A stretch of DNA of 64,000 nt from Chitinophagaceae bacterium (GTDB taxonomy: Bacteria > Bacteroidota > Bacteroidia > Chitinophagales > Chitinophagaceae). Position numbers and translations under genes: made by a program. Position 1 is the first letter of the stretch, and the number at the start of each line of letters is the position of its first letter. Shown piece after piece: positions 1 to 9,022 of the stretch. A model generated the notes under the pieces. The model saw only the letters and a program-made list of their open reading frames with translations, did not search any database and was not told the origin of the DNA. The stretch spans positions 1 to 64,000 of the forward strand of contig CANFKC010000021.1 of assembly GCA_947447265.1 (NCBI GenBank). Reading direction: 5' to 3'.

Positions 1-123
1 CACTTTCACAACAAAATATTCAACAGCCTTGATGACGTCGAAAATACTCTGAACAATGCACTCGCTCAATATCACATTAGCGCTTCAGATATCAAGCAAC
101 TGTCTAAAGGATATGCTTTTTAA
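1..123 (+). CDS. Transposase C-terminus, IS630-like (partial, cut by window start)
   Basis: Forty codons are open from base 1 to a TAA at 121-123. The peptide contains FHNKIFNSLDDVENTLNNAL, which resembles the last helices of DDE (IS630/Tc1-mariner-like) transposases, where a fragment of the type 'F.N..F.SLD.V' lies just before the C-terminus. The catalytic DDE residues are outside the window, so the family call rests on this tail alone. The frame runs antisense through the 3' end of the NHL/Ig gene and stops about 25 bases before that gene's homology to its paralog resumes, as expected for an element with a very short 3' untranslated end. It could instead be another DDE transposase. Confidence 0.55.
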   Translation, partial: HFHNKIFNSLDDVENTLNNALAQYHISASDIKQLSKGYAF

Positions 124-150
124 TAAAATTGATAGCGGTTTATTATTAGT
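1..150 (+). mobile_element. Right end of an IS630-like insertion sequence
   Basis: Homology between the NHL/Ig gene on the minus strand and its neighbour at 3229-7032 breaks off at about 141-152; to the left lies the transposase tail and about 25 non-coding bases. Several TA dinucleotides (141-142, 144-145, 147-148, 151-152) fall at the break, and TA is the target duplicated by IS630/Tc1-type elements, so the exact tip cannot be fixed without the other end. The left end and terminal repeats are outside the window. Confidence 0.5.
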
Positions 151-3100
151 TACCCTTACGGAGTAATTGGCAAGTGTTGTAGTACGGTAACTGGCATTGG
201 TAGCTCCGCTTATTGGTGTAGAACCAATATACCATTGGTAGGTATAACCTGTACCTGATGTTGCCGTAAGCGTAGCGGTATCGCCATAACAGATGCCTGT
301 GCTTACTGCGGGAGTGATGGTAGCCGTGGGCGCACTATACAGGCTTACGGTATATACTGCCGATGTATCGGAACAACCAAAGCTGTTGGTAATCCGGGCT
401 TTATAGTTTCCAGCGGTGGTTGCGGTAAATGTATTGTGGGTAGCTCCACTGATGGTTGAAGCACCGCTATACCATTGCCATGTATAACCTGAACCTGTTG
501 TCGCACTAAATGTCACATTGCCTCCGGGGCAAAACGTGAGCGCACCCGATGCAGTAATTGTATTTGATGGTAGCGGATTCACGGTAATAAATATCGGGCT
601 TGCAGTGCTGTCCATGCAACCTGTAGCTGTATTGGTGATATGTACTTTATAACTACCGCTTGCGGAAGCAGTATAAGCTGATGTAGTAGCCCCACTTATA
701 TTGACTCCTGAATTGCTCCATTGATAATTGTAGCCTGCAACAATGGTTGCATTTAAAACAACACTACCACCCGTACAAAAGGTTGTTGCACCTGTAGGGC
801 TTATTGTGGTTGCGGGCAAAGGATTAACTGTAACAGAAGTTACCGACGATGTGCCCGAACAACCGGAAGGCGTGATAACGGTAACTTTGTAATTACCGCT
901 GGCAGTAGCGAAGTAGGAGTTATTTGTTTCGCCGCTTATAGCGGTTGCGCTACTGTACCATTGGTAGGTATAGCCTGTGCTGGTATCGGCGGTGAGGGTT
1001 ACATTGTTTCCGGCGCAGAATGTCAGCGCACCCGATGCGCTTATGGTATTTGATGGCAGGGGATTTACGGTAACTACTATCGGAGTGGCAGTACTATCAG
1101 AACAGCCAGTAGCGGTATTGGTTACATAAACCTTATAGCTGCCGCTTGTAGTAGCAGAAAAAGAAACTGTTGTTGCCCCGCTTATAGCTGCGCCTGCATT
1201 ATACCATTGATATAAATAACCGGAAGCAGCGGTAGCATTAAGAGCCACACTACTACCTGCGCAGAATGTGGTAGTACCCGCCGCAGTAATGGTAGCATTA
1301 GGTAATGAATTTATTGTAACGGTTGTGGTGGCTGAGGTGAAAGCGCAGCCAGTAGCTATCGTAAGGGTAACCTTATAACTGCCTGCTGAAGTAGCCAAAT
1401 AACTGCTGTTGGTGGCTCCGCTAATGGCGGTTGTGCCATTATACCATTGGTAGATATACCCAGTGCCTGTATCTGCGCTGAGGGTTACATTATTTCCCGT
1501 ACAAAATGTAGTAGGGCCACTTGGTGTTACGGTAACCGAAAGGCTGTTAACAGATACGCTATGTATTGCTGTGTCAGCCCCGCAGCTATTCGTAACTATG
1601 TACATAATCGTATCATTGCCGGGCAATATCCCGGTTACTAATCCCGCACCTGAAACTGTTGCGGTGGCATTGGTTGCAACCCATGAACCACCAGTAGGTG
1701 TATCTGCAAGAGTTATAATATTGGGAACACAAACTACAGAGGAGCCAGAGATAACCCCTGCAACTGGCAGTGGAGAGATGGTGACATACACCATTGCAGT
1801 ATCCTTCAGCCCTCCGCAATCAGCTACCAATACTGAAAATGTATCTGCACCGCTAAAGCCTGTTGTGGGAGTGTAGTTTAAACCTGAAGGTGTAACAGCT
1901 CCGCTTGCTGCGGTAGTTGCAGCATATGAAATTGTAGCCGTACCATTCGCCGGAGCAGACAAGAGGCTCCAGCTCTCTGTCTGCAAGCTATCGGCATCAC
2001 TTACAGGCAACAAAGTATCAAGTAACGCAGTGCTATTTTCGCACACAGTCAAATACCCTGATGAGCCGCGAGTAAAAGAGGGAGGATTATTAATATGGCT
2101 TATTTTACGGATACGGCTGTTACGGGAATCACAAAAATAAAAATTGCCACTATCGTCAAAAGCGTCACCTGTTGGGAAGGAAGTTTGAGCCGCTGTTGCC
2201 GGGCCACCATCTCCGCTAAACCCATTGCTGCCTGTTCCAACTATTGTGTTAATAATCCCCGAGGCATCAATTTTCCTTATGACATGGTATAAACGCATTG
2301 TCAGATATATATTTCCACAGTCATCAGCTCTTATAAAACCCAATGTTTCAATTCTGGCGGCAGTTGCAGGTCCGCCATCACCAGTATAGCCCGATGTTCC
2401 TGTTCCTGCGATTGTATTAATGATGCCCGAGGAATTTACCATTCTTATCCTTCTACTGTTACCGTCATTGATATACAGATTGCCGACAGCATCAACAGAT
2501 ATTTGCCCCCCCACACTTATTTTTGCAGCAGTTGCGAGCCCACCGTCACCGCTGAAGCCCGAGGTTCCAGTTCCTGCAACGCTGCTAATAATACCAGTAG
2601 CTACCGTAATTTTTCTTACCCTTACGCCATTATTGTCAAAAAAATACACATTCCCTGATGCGTCCACTGCAAGGTGGCTGCTTGCAGAGATATTAGCAGC
2701 AGTTGCGGGGCCGCCATCTCCACTATAACCAGAAGTTCCGGTACCCGCAATCGTGGTAATGGTGCCTGACGCTGAAATTTTCCTGATCCTGTAATTCAAG
2801 CCATCATTAAAATACAAATTGCCAGCACCATCAAAAATAAGCCCGTAACCAGCATTACTTATTTGTGCCGATAGCGCAGGTCCGCCGTCCCCACTAAAGC
2901 CTGCTGTGCCCGTCCCTGCAAAAATGTTGATGATACCTGCTGTATCGATCACGCGAATAACATGGCTTGAGTCAGATAAATATAGATTACCTGAGTGATC
3001 GAAAGCAATTGCAGACGCGCTTACCAGGGCAGCAGTAGCCGGGCCTCCGTTTCCACTCGATCCAGTTGTTCCAGAGCCTGCGATTGTTGTGATGGTTTGC

Positions 3101-3153
3101 GCAGATACATTGCAAAATAGAAATGTACATATAAGATACAGGATATGCTTCAT
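85..3153 (-). CDS. Secreted NHL-repeat / Ig-like repeat protein, 3' end replaced by IS
   Basis: The protein starts with a signal peptide (MKHILYLICTFLFCNVSAQ) and then has about six NHL-type beta-propeller repeats (residues ~20-350), each with a recurring block such as GTGTSGYSGDGGPATAA. A cadherin-like domain (GFSGADTFSVLVADCGG, ~380-465) and an Ig-like domain follow, then about six ~80-residue Ig-like repeats with a QWYN motif and paired Cys. It is a close paralog of the gene at 3229-7032, whose order is the same, but after SVRVTN the last ~20 codons are read from insertion-sequence DNA. The final Ig repeats and the T9SS sorting domain present in the paralog are therefore missing, and the product probably cannot be sorted to the surface. 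Only 75 bases separate its start from the stop of the upstream paralog, so the two could be cotranscribed. Function is unknown; such proteins are usually surface adhesins or binding proteins. Confidence 0.85.
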   Translation of the reverse strand: MKHILYLICTFLFCNVSAQTITTIAGSGTTGSSGNGGPATAALVSASAIAFDHSGNLYLSDSSHVIRVIDTAGIINIFAGTGTAGFSGDGGPALSAQISNAGYGLIFDGAGNLYFNDGLNYRIRKISASGTITTIAGTGTSGYSGDGGPATAANISASSHLAVDASGNVYFFDNNGVRVRKITVATGIISSVAGTGTSGFSGDGGLATAAKISVGGQISVDAVGNLYINDGNSRRIRMVNSSGIINTIAGTGTSGYTGDGGPATAARIETLGFIRADDCGNIYLTMRLYHVIRKIDASGIINTIVGTGSNGFSGDGGPATAAQTSFPTGDAFDDSGNFYFCDSRNSRIRKISHINNPPSFTRGSSGYLTVCENSTALLDTLLPVSDADSLQTESWSLLSAPANGTATISYAATTAASGAVTPSGLNYTPTTGFSGADTFSVLVADCGGLKDTAMVYVTISPLPVAGVISGSSVVCVPNIITLADTPTGGSWVATNATATVSGAGLVTGILPGNDTIMYIVTNSCGADTAIHSVSVNSLSVTVTPSGPTTFCTGNNVTLSADTGTGYIYQWYNGTTAISGATNSSYLATSAGSYKVTLTIATGCAFTSATTTVTINSLPNATITAAGTTTFCAGSSVALNATAASGYLYQWYNAGAAISGATTVSFSATTSGSYKVYVTNTATGCSDSTATPIVVTVNPLPSNTISASGALTFCAGNNVTLTADTSTGYTYQWYSSATAISGETNNSYFATASGNYKVTVITPSGCSGTSSVTSVTVNPLPATTISPTGATTFCTGGSVVLNATIVAGYNYQWSNSGVNISGATTSAYTASASGSYKVHITNTATGCMDSTASPIFITVNPLPSNTITASGALTFCPGGNVTFSATTGSGYTWQWYSGASTISGATHNTFTATTAGNYKARITNSFGCSDTSAVYTVSLYSAPTATITPAVSTGICYGDTATLTATSGTGYTYQWYIGSTPISGATNASYRTTTLANYSVRVTNNKPLSILLKSISFRQLLDI

Positions 3154-3228
3154 ATTGTATAATTTTTTGAAAAAAAGCTATGCTCAATTAAAACATAGCA
3201 ACAAGAACATGTATTTGTGTGTTAACTA

Positions 3229-6200
3229 TTACTCCTTGAGAATTTTATGAACGGTCTTTGCGCCGGTTATTTTGTCCACTATCCGCACAAAATATATACC
3301 ATTTGGTAAGTCAGAAATATCCAGCACCTGCTTATCAGATACAATAGCAGCATGGAGCACTTCTTTGCCAATAATGTCACTCAACCCGATATCACAGCCG
3401 GTTCCATTGTTAATAGTCAATTCTTTTGAAGTAGGGTTGGGCCACAACAACACCTCCCTCTCCTTTGGAGAGGGTTGGGGAGAGGTCCCCAAACTGCAAT
3501 CGATCATCGTTAAACCGACAGCAGGTGTTGTAGCAATACAACTGCCACCAATATTTTCGTAGCAGGTATAGCTGCCACCTGTTGTTGCTGTATAGCTACC
3601 GTTGGTTGCTCCGCTGATATTTATGAAGTTGCGTTTCCACTGGTAAATAACCGGGGTGGAGCCCGTTGCGCCGGCAGTGTTTATGGTCATGGTAACACTA
3701 CTGCCCTGGCAGAAGGTGGTAGCGCCACCTGCAACGATATATGGAAGTAAAATATCGGTAACAGTAACCGGTGCTGACATAGATGCGCAGCCCGTTGCAT
3801 TGCTAACCCTTACTTTATAGGTGCCTGTAACGGTTACATAATAGCTGGAAGTAGTGGCTGCTGATATAGGTGTACTGCCATTATACCATTGCCATGAAAA
3901 ACCTGTACCGGTAGTGGTATGCAGCGTTGTGCCACCTGCGCAGAAAAGTGTTGACCCTGTAATAGTGGCTGCCGGCCCTGCGTACACCACCGCTGTAACC
4001 GGAGAATTGGCCACACAACCGGTGCTGTTGGTAACCCTTACTGAATAATTAGCAAGCGTTGTGGTACGGTAGATGGTATTGGTAGCCCCGCTTATTGGAG
4101 TTGCCCCTATATACCATTGGTAAGTATAGCCGCTGCCTGATGTTGCAGTCAGTGTAGCTGTATCGCCATAACAGATGCCTGTGCTTACTGCTGGAGTAAT
4201 GGTAGCCGTTGGTGCACTATAAAGGCTCACGGTATATACAGCCGAGGTATCGGAACAACCGAAGCTGTTGGTAATCCTGGCTTTATAGTTTCCAGCGGTG
4301 GTTGCGGTAAATGTACTGTGGGTAGCCCCGCTGGTGGCAGAAGCTCCGCTATACCATTGCCAGGTATAACCCGAACCTGTTGCCGCACTAAATGTAACAT
4401 TAGCTCCGGGACAAAACGTTAGCGCACCAGATGCGGTAATAGTATTTGATGGTAACGGATTCACGGTAACAACTACCGGACTTGCAGTGCTGTCCATGCA
4501 GCCTGTGGCGGTGTTGGTGATACGCACCTTATAACTACCGTTGGTTGTGGCGGTATAAGCTGATGTAGTAGCCCCACTTATATTTGTTCCCGAATTGCTC
4601 CATTGGTAATTGTAACCTGCAACGCTGGTTGCACTTAAAGCAACGCTACCACCTGTACAAAAGGTTGTTGCACCTGTAGCACTTATTGTAGTGGTAGGTA
4701 AAGGATTAACTGTAACGGATGTTACTGCCGATGTATTAGAACAACCCGATGCCGCAGTTATAGTAACCTTGTAATTACCGCTGGCAGTAGCGAAGTAGGA
4801 GTTATTTGTTTCGCCACTAATGGCGGTTGCACCGTTGTACCATTGGTAGGTATAGCCGGTAGCGGCAGTAAGGGTTACGTTATCGCCCGTGCAAAATGTA
4901 AGCGCACCCGATGCGCTTATGGTATTTGATGGCAGGGGATTTACGGTAACTACTATCGGAGTGGCAGTACTATCAGAACAGCCAGTAGCGGTATTGGTTA
5001 CATAAACCTTATAGCTGCCGCTTGCAGTAGCAGAAAAAGAAGCTGTTGTTGCCCCGCTTATAGCTGCGCCTGTATTATACCATTGATATACATAACCGGA
5101 AACGGCAGTAGCGTTAAGAGCCACACTGCTACCTGCGCAAAATGTGGTAGTACCCGCTGCTGTGATGCTTGCATTAGGTAATGAGTTTATTGTAACGGTA
5201 GTGGTGGCTGATGTGAAAGCGCAGCCGGTAGCTATCGTAAGGGTAACCTTATAACTGCCTGCTGAAGTAGCCAAATAACTGCTGTTGGTAACTCCGCTTA
5301 TGGCGGTTGTACCATTATACCATTGGTAGGTATAGCCAGTCCCTGTATCTGCGCTGAGAGTTACATTATTTCCCGCACAAAATGTAGTAGGGCCACTTGG
5401 TGTTACAGTAACCGAAAGGCTGTTAACAGATACGCTATGCGTTGCCGTATCAGCTCCACAGCTATTCGTAAGTATGTACATAATCGTATCAGTGCCGGGC
5501 AATATCCCGGTTACTAATCCTGAACCTGAAACGGTTGCGGTGGCATTGGTTGCTGCCCATGAACCTCCTGAAGGAGTATCTGCAAGGGTTATGCTACTGG
5601 CAATGCAAACCACTGATGGGCCGGAGATAGCTCCTGTAACAGGCAGTGGCGAAACCGTAACATATACCATAATGGTATCTGTCAATCCACCACAATCGGT
5701 TACCAGCACAGTAAATGTATCTGCGCCACTATAACCTATGAGCGGTGTATAGGTGATGCCAGAAGTGGCAAGGGTCGTACCCATGCTGGTAGCGCTGTAT
5801 GCCACCGCAGCCATGCCATTCAGGGGAGCTGTGAGCAAACTCCACGTCTCCGCCTGTAATGAATCTGCATCTATTACCGGCAGCAAAGAATCAACCGAAG
5901 CGCTGCTGTTCTCACACAGGGTGAGGTAGGCTGCCGCCCCGCGTGTAAAAGAAGGGAAGTAATTGATATTGCTGATACGGCGCACGCGGCTTACGCGTGG
6001 GTCCCCGTCTGCGATGTACAAATATCCCCGATGGTCTAAAGCAATTTGTGCAGGGCTTCTGAGCTGGGCGGCTGTTGCAGGCCCGCCATCGCCGCTATAG
6101 CCCGTGCCGGTGCCCCCGGCTAAGGTTGTGATGATGCCGGCCGCATTTATTTTACGTACAGGTCTGGTAAGTCCGGCAGGCGACGAAAAATATAAATTAC

Positions 6201-7032
6201 CGCAGCCATCGCCGGTTATATACCCAGATGAACTGATCTGTGCCGCAGTGGCTGGCCCGCCATCACCGGTAAAGCCAGCGGTGCCAGTGCCGCAAATGGT
6301 GCTGATGACGCCGGAGGTATTCACCTTCCTTATCCTCCAATTACGGGTGTCATTTATAAATAAATTATCCGCCTGATCTACATATAGGCTACCTGGGTCT
6401 GACAGCTTCGCGGCTGTAGCTGCCCCTCCATCCCCGCTAAAGCCCACAGCGCCCGTCCCGGCAATCGTATTGATGATGCCGGTTGAGACGTCTATTTTAC
6501 GTACCCGGTCAGTGTTGGCATCACTCAAATAGATGTTTCCGGAATTATCGATCGCGATTTGGCTTACGGCACTGATTCTGGCCGCCGTGGCTGCCCCCCC
6601 GTCGCCGCTGAAGCCGGGGGTGCCGGTGCCGGCAATAGTAGTGATAATACCGCCAGTATCTATATTACGTATCCTGCCGGAGTCGTTAAAATACATATTA
6701 TCTCTGCTGTCTATCGTAAAGTTATTTAAGTAGTGTATTTGTGCTGCGGAGGCCGGGCCGCCATCACCGCTGAAGCCAGGCGTTCCTATACCGGCAAACG
6801 TATTGATAGTATCGGAGGTATTCACCTTCCTGATGTAGAAACTACTGTCAGCCAGGTACAGATTATTCCGCGTATCGGCAGCAATAATAAAATTGTGCCA
6901 CAGTTGTGCGGCGGTAGCCGGTCCGCCATCGCCGCCATAGGCATTGGTACCGTCTCCGGCAAACGTTGTGATGATCTGTGCAGATGCATTGCAATATAGA
7001 AATGCGAATATGATATACAGGATATGCTTCAT
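3229..7032 (-). CDS. Secreted NHL-repeat / Ig-like repeat protein with T9SS type A sorting domain
   Basis: The longest frame opens at 7089, but the signal peptide MKHILYIIFAFLYCNASAQ begins at the ATG at 7030-7032, matching the start of the downstream paralog, so that start is used (1267 residues). About six NHL repeats with GDGGPATAAQ-type blocks (~20-345) are followed by a cadherin-like domain (GYSGADTFTVLVTDCGG), an Ig-like domain, and about eight Ig-like repeats with QWYN or QWYS cores. The last ~70 residues (WPNPTSKELTINNG to the C-terminal VHKILKE) form a type A T9SS sorting domain, predicting export through the outer membrane by T9SS. A short low-complexity linker before it (TSPQPSPKERE) is encoded by a palindromic DNA repeat. 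The ligand is unknown; the architecture suggests a cell-surface binding or adhesion role. Confidence 0.9.
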   Translation of the reverse strand: MKHILYIIFAFLYCNASAQIITTFAGDGTNAYGGDGGPATAAQLWHNFIIAADTRNNLYLADSSFYIRKVNTSDTINTFAGIGTPGFSGDGGPASAAQIHYLNNFTIDSRDNMYFNDSGRIRNIDTGGIITTIAGTGTPGFSGDGGAATAARISAVSQIAIDNSGNIYLSDANTDRVRKIDVSTGIINTIAGTGAVGFSGDGGAATAAKLSDPGSLYVDQADNLFINDTRNWRIRKVNTSGVISTICGTGTAGFTGDGGPATAAQISSSGYITGDGCGNLYFSSPAGLTRPVRKINAAGIITTLAGGTGTGYSGDGGPATAAQLRSPAQIALDHRGYLYIADGDPRVSRVRRISNINYFPSFTRGAAAYLTLCENSSASVDSLLPVIDADSLQAETWSLLTAPLNGMAAVAYSATSMGTTLATSGITYTPLIGYSGADTFTVLVTDCGGLTDTIMVYVTVSPLPVTGAISGPSVVCIASSITLADTPSGGSWAATNATATVSGSGLVTGILPGTDTIMYILTNSCGADTATHSVSVNSLSVTVTPSGPTTFCAGNNVTLSADTGTGYTYQWYNGTTAISGVTNSSYLATSAGSYKVTLTIATGCAFTSATTTVTINSLPNASITAAGTTTFCAGSSVALNATAVSGYVYQWYNTGAAISGATTASFSATASGSYKVYVTNTATGCSDSTATPIVVTVNPLPSNTISASGALTFCTGDNVTLTAATGYTYQWYNGATAISGETNNSYFATASGNYKVTITAASGCSNTSAVTSVTVNPLPTTTISATGATTFCTGGSVALSATSVAGYNYQWSNSGTNISGATTSAYTATTNGSYKVRITNTATGCMDSTASPVVVTVNPLPSNTITASGALTFCPGANVTFSAATGSGYTWQWYSGASATSGATHSTFTATTAGNYKARITNSFGCSDTSAVYTVSLYSAPTATITPAVSTGICYGDTATLTATSGSGYTYQWYIGATPISGATNTIYRTTTLANYSVRVTNSTGCVANSPVTAVVYAGPAATITGSTLFCAGGTTLHTTTGTGFSWQWYNGSTPISAATTSSYYVTVTGTYKVRVSNATGCASMSAPVTVTDILLPYIVAGGATTFCQGSSVTMTINTAGATGSTPVIYQWKRNFINISGATNGSYTATTGGSYTCYENIGGSCIATTPAVGLTMIDCSLGTSPQPSPKEREVLLWPNPTSKELTINNGTGCDIGLSDIIGKEVLHAAIVSDKQVLDISDLPNGIYFVRIVDKITGAKTVHKILKE
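3452..3487. repeat. Palindromic GC-rich repeat inside the coding frame
   Basis: Bases 3456-3463 (ccctctcc) and 3467-3474 (ggagaggg) form a perfect 8-bp stem with a 3-base loop, and further G/C-rich bases continue to about 3487. The segment encodes the linker SPQPSPKERE just before the T9SS sorting domain of the NHL/Ig protein. Peptides of this type are commonly the translation of dispersed palindromic repeats that have entered genes. The truncated paralog does not reach this point, so presence or absence there cannot be compared. Confidence 0.6.
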
Positions 7033-7674
7033 ATTGTATATTTTGTTTGAAATAGATATGCAACCCCAAGTTTTCCGACTATGGGACAAACACTTAACGA
7101 CATTAAAAATACATAATCATATCAATAACACAAACATTCTTATTAATAAATGCAATTTGTCAAAGCCTGTCTCATATAATGCATGCACTCAGCATTTCAC
7201 CGTTGTAGGTGTTGTTCTGTACAACCAACGCGCAGCCATTTTTCCACACAGTATGCAATGCGTGCAAACAAGGTGTATAACGTTTTGCCACCTCGTTAAA
7301 ACAACTCAACTTTAGTAAATGAAAATGCAAAATAACAACCCTCGCGTTGCCGCAAAGCTGCAAGGCATCCAAAGCCTATTACCATTTATTCTGGCCAATA
7401 GTGCCCACTATTTTTCAATTTTGCAGGCAGCAATTAACCACTAATTAACCAACACAAAAATCAAAATTCTGGGGGCTATTATTAACGCAACGCACTTTAT
7501 ACGATCGTCCCGCCCTGTTGATGCAAAAATTAATACTGCGATAACTAAAAAAAATCATAAAACAGCACCTATTTTTCGACGTTCTTCACAGCTTTTACAC
7601 CTGTAAAAAAAGAAAAGGCCGCAGGCTGTTTTGCGCGCACTTATTTTCACAATTTCACTTACTTTTACAATAGA
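7033..7674. other. Intergenic region between divergent genes
   Basis: This 642-base AT-rich gap separates the NHL/Ig gene (minus) from the HU-SPOR gene (plus) and should hold both promoters. No convincing coding frame was found. A 7-bp inverted repeat with a 2-base spacer (TTTTACA-cc-TGTAAAA, 7593-7608) lies about 70 bases upstream of the HU-SPOR start and could be an operator, but there is nothing to identify a regulator. No clear TAnnTTTG element was seen for the HU-SPOR gene. Confidence 0.4.
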
Positions 7675-8583
7675 ATGGACATAGCTAAATACATAGGGCA
7701 GTTTATACTGAAAAATAATTTTTGCTACATACATGGTTTGGGCAACCTTGAACTGATTAAACGCCCTGCCAAGCATGAAGGGAAAATGATGGAAGGCCCC
7801 TCTTACGAGGTGATACTAACTTCAGGTGGCTCTATTGACGATAGCTTTGCGAATTTTATTGCGACTAACGAGCAGATCAGTATATCAAAAGCGGCAAATG
7901 CTTTGCGTGATTTCAGTATGCAATCGCGTAAAGACCTTGATGCAGGCAAAGACGTTGTAATAGACGGACTTGGTGTATTTAAACAGGATAATGGCCGCAT
8001 ACGCTTTATTACCAATACCAATTTCAGTTTTACGCCGGCTGGAATCCCTGTACTGAAAAACAGCAGACAACTGGAAGACCAGAAGAATGCAGTACCTCAC
8101 GAGCCATCTTTCCCACCACCAACGAGCGCCAATTCTATAAACTGGAGTATGGTTATTATTGCTATTATTTTAGTGGTTATTTTAGGTGCAGGCGGCTACG
8201 GTTTCTATTATTATAAGAGCCAGCAGAAAGACAATGCTGCTCCGGTTGCTTTGCCAAAGAAAGATACGGTTATTCCTCCGCCACCACCACCTGTGGCCAT
8301 TGATACCACCCATAAAGATTCTGTAGCCACTCCGGGGGCATTTGACACAAATACAGTAAGCACTTATCAGTTGGTAATTGGTGAATACACTGCCAGGGAT
8401 AAGGCCGAAAAGCGCCTGCGCCAGCTAAAAATAATTGGTTATAAAGTTGACCTTATAACTAATGATTCCGCCAACTATAAAATACTGGAAACAGTTACCG
8501 GCCGCACCTTAGATACGCTCCACATGATCGATTCCATGCAGCGTATGTTTGGATACAAAGGCGTGATGATCTACCAAAAATAG
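7675..8583 (+). CDS. HU-CCDC81 and SPOR domain membrane protein
   Basis: The first ~115 residues resemble the prokaryotic HU-CCDC81 domain pair (MDIAKYIGQFILKN, then GLGNLELIKR and DGLGVFKQDNGRIRF). One transmembrane helix follows at about 156-180 (MVIIAIILVVILGAGGYGFY), then a Pro-rich stretch (PPPPPPVA), and a C-terminal SPOR domain at about 225-302 (YQLVIGEYTARDKAEKRLRQ). SPOR domains bind peptidoglycan lacking stem peptides, typically at division sites, so the protein is expected in the inner membrane with SPOR in the periplasm and the HU-like part in the cytoplasm. The length of 302 residues fits this Bacteroidota family. It is a single gene, convergent with the response regulator only 9 bases away. 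A link between DNA or cytoskeleton and cell wall is inferred from the domains, not shown. Confidence 0.85.
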   Translation: MDIAKYIGQFILKNNFCYIHGLGNLELIKRPAKHEGKMMEGPSYEVILTSGGSIDDSFANFIATNEQISISKAANALRDFSMQSRKDLDAGKDVVIDGLGVFKQDNGRIRFITNTNFSFTPAGIPVLKNSRQLEDQKNAVPHEPSFPPPTSANSINWSMVIIAIILVVILGAGGYGFYYYKSQQKDNAAPVALPKKDTVIPPPPPPVAIDTTHKDSVATPGAFDTNTVSTYQLVIGEYTARDKAEKRLRQLKIIGYKVDLITNDSANYKILETVTGRTLDTLHMIDSMQRMFGYKGVMIYQK

Positions 8584-8592
8584 GAACGCGTT

Positions 8593-9009
8593 TTACGCGA
8601 GATTAATCATCCCCGGAAAAATCTTTTTCAACTCAGGAATTGACAATGGTTTTTCAATTAACCCTGATATGAAGGGTATTTTCTCTGCTATCTGCAAGTC
8701 ATCCCTATCAACTGAAGAGGTAAGCATATATACGACCACCTTTTGCTTTAGCTTATCGGGTAAGAGCATCAATCTTTCCAGCAATTCCCAGCCGCTCATA
8801 ACCGGCATGTTTATGTCCAGAAAGAGCATTATATCAGATTCATCGCGCGTATTGTCTTGTGCATCTATATAATCAAGGCCCGCAGGTGCACTTGTAAATG
8901 ACTGAACGTCAGCCTCAGGAAATGCCAGTAAAATATACTCCCTGCAGAGGATGTTATTAATGTAATCGTCGTCTATTATAATAAATTGCGGTATGCTAAC
9001 CTGCCCCAT
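8593..9009 (-). CDS. CheY-like response regulator (Rcp1 type)
   Basis: This is a stand-alone receiver domain of about 138 residues with no output domain. The acidic pocket is visible in IIDDD near the N-terminus, the phospho-acceptor Asp in FLDINMPVMSGWELLE, the Thr/Ser in YMLTSS and the Lys in GLIEKPLS. The longest frame opens with TTG at 9036 inside the upstream kinase gene; ATG at 9009, giving MGQVSIPQFIIIDDD and preceded by AAAGGA at a workable distance, is preferred. It lies 13 bases downstream of a large PAS histidine kinase and almost certainly receives phosphate from it, a common pairing in Bacteroidota. Confidence 0.9.
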   Translation of the reverse strand: MGQVSIPQFIIIDDDYINNILCREYILLAFPEADVQSFTSAPAGLDYIDAQDNTRDESDIMLFLDINMPVMSGWELLERLMLLPDKLKQKVVVYMLTSSVDRDDLQIAEKIPFISGLIEKPLSIPELKKIFPGMINLA

Positions 9010-9022
9010 ATTTGCTATTCCT

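Noticed and set aside
7172-7372. Short minus-strand frame as a gene or pseudogene
   Set aside because: The 66-residue product has no recognisable domain and overlaps a probable divergent promoter region.
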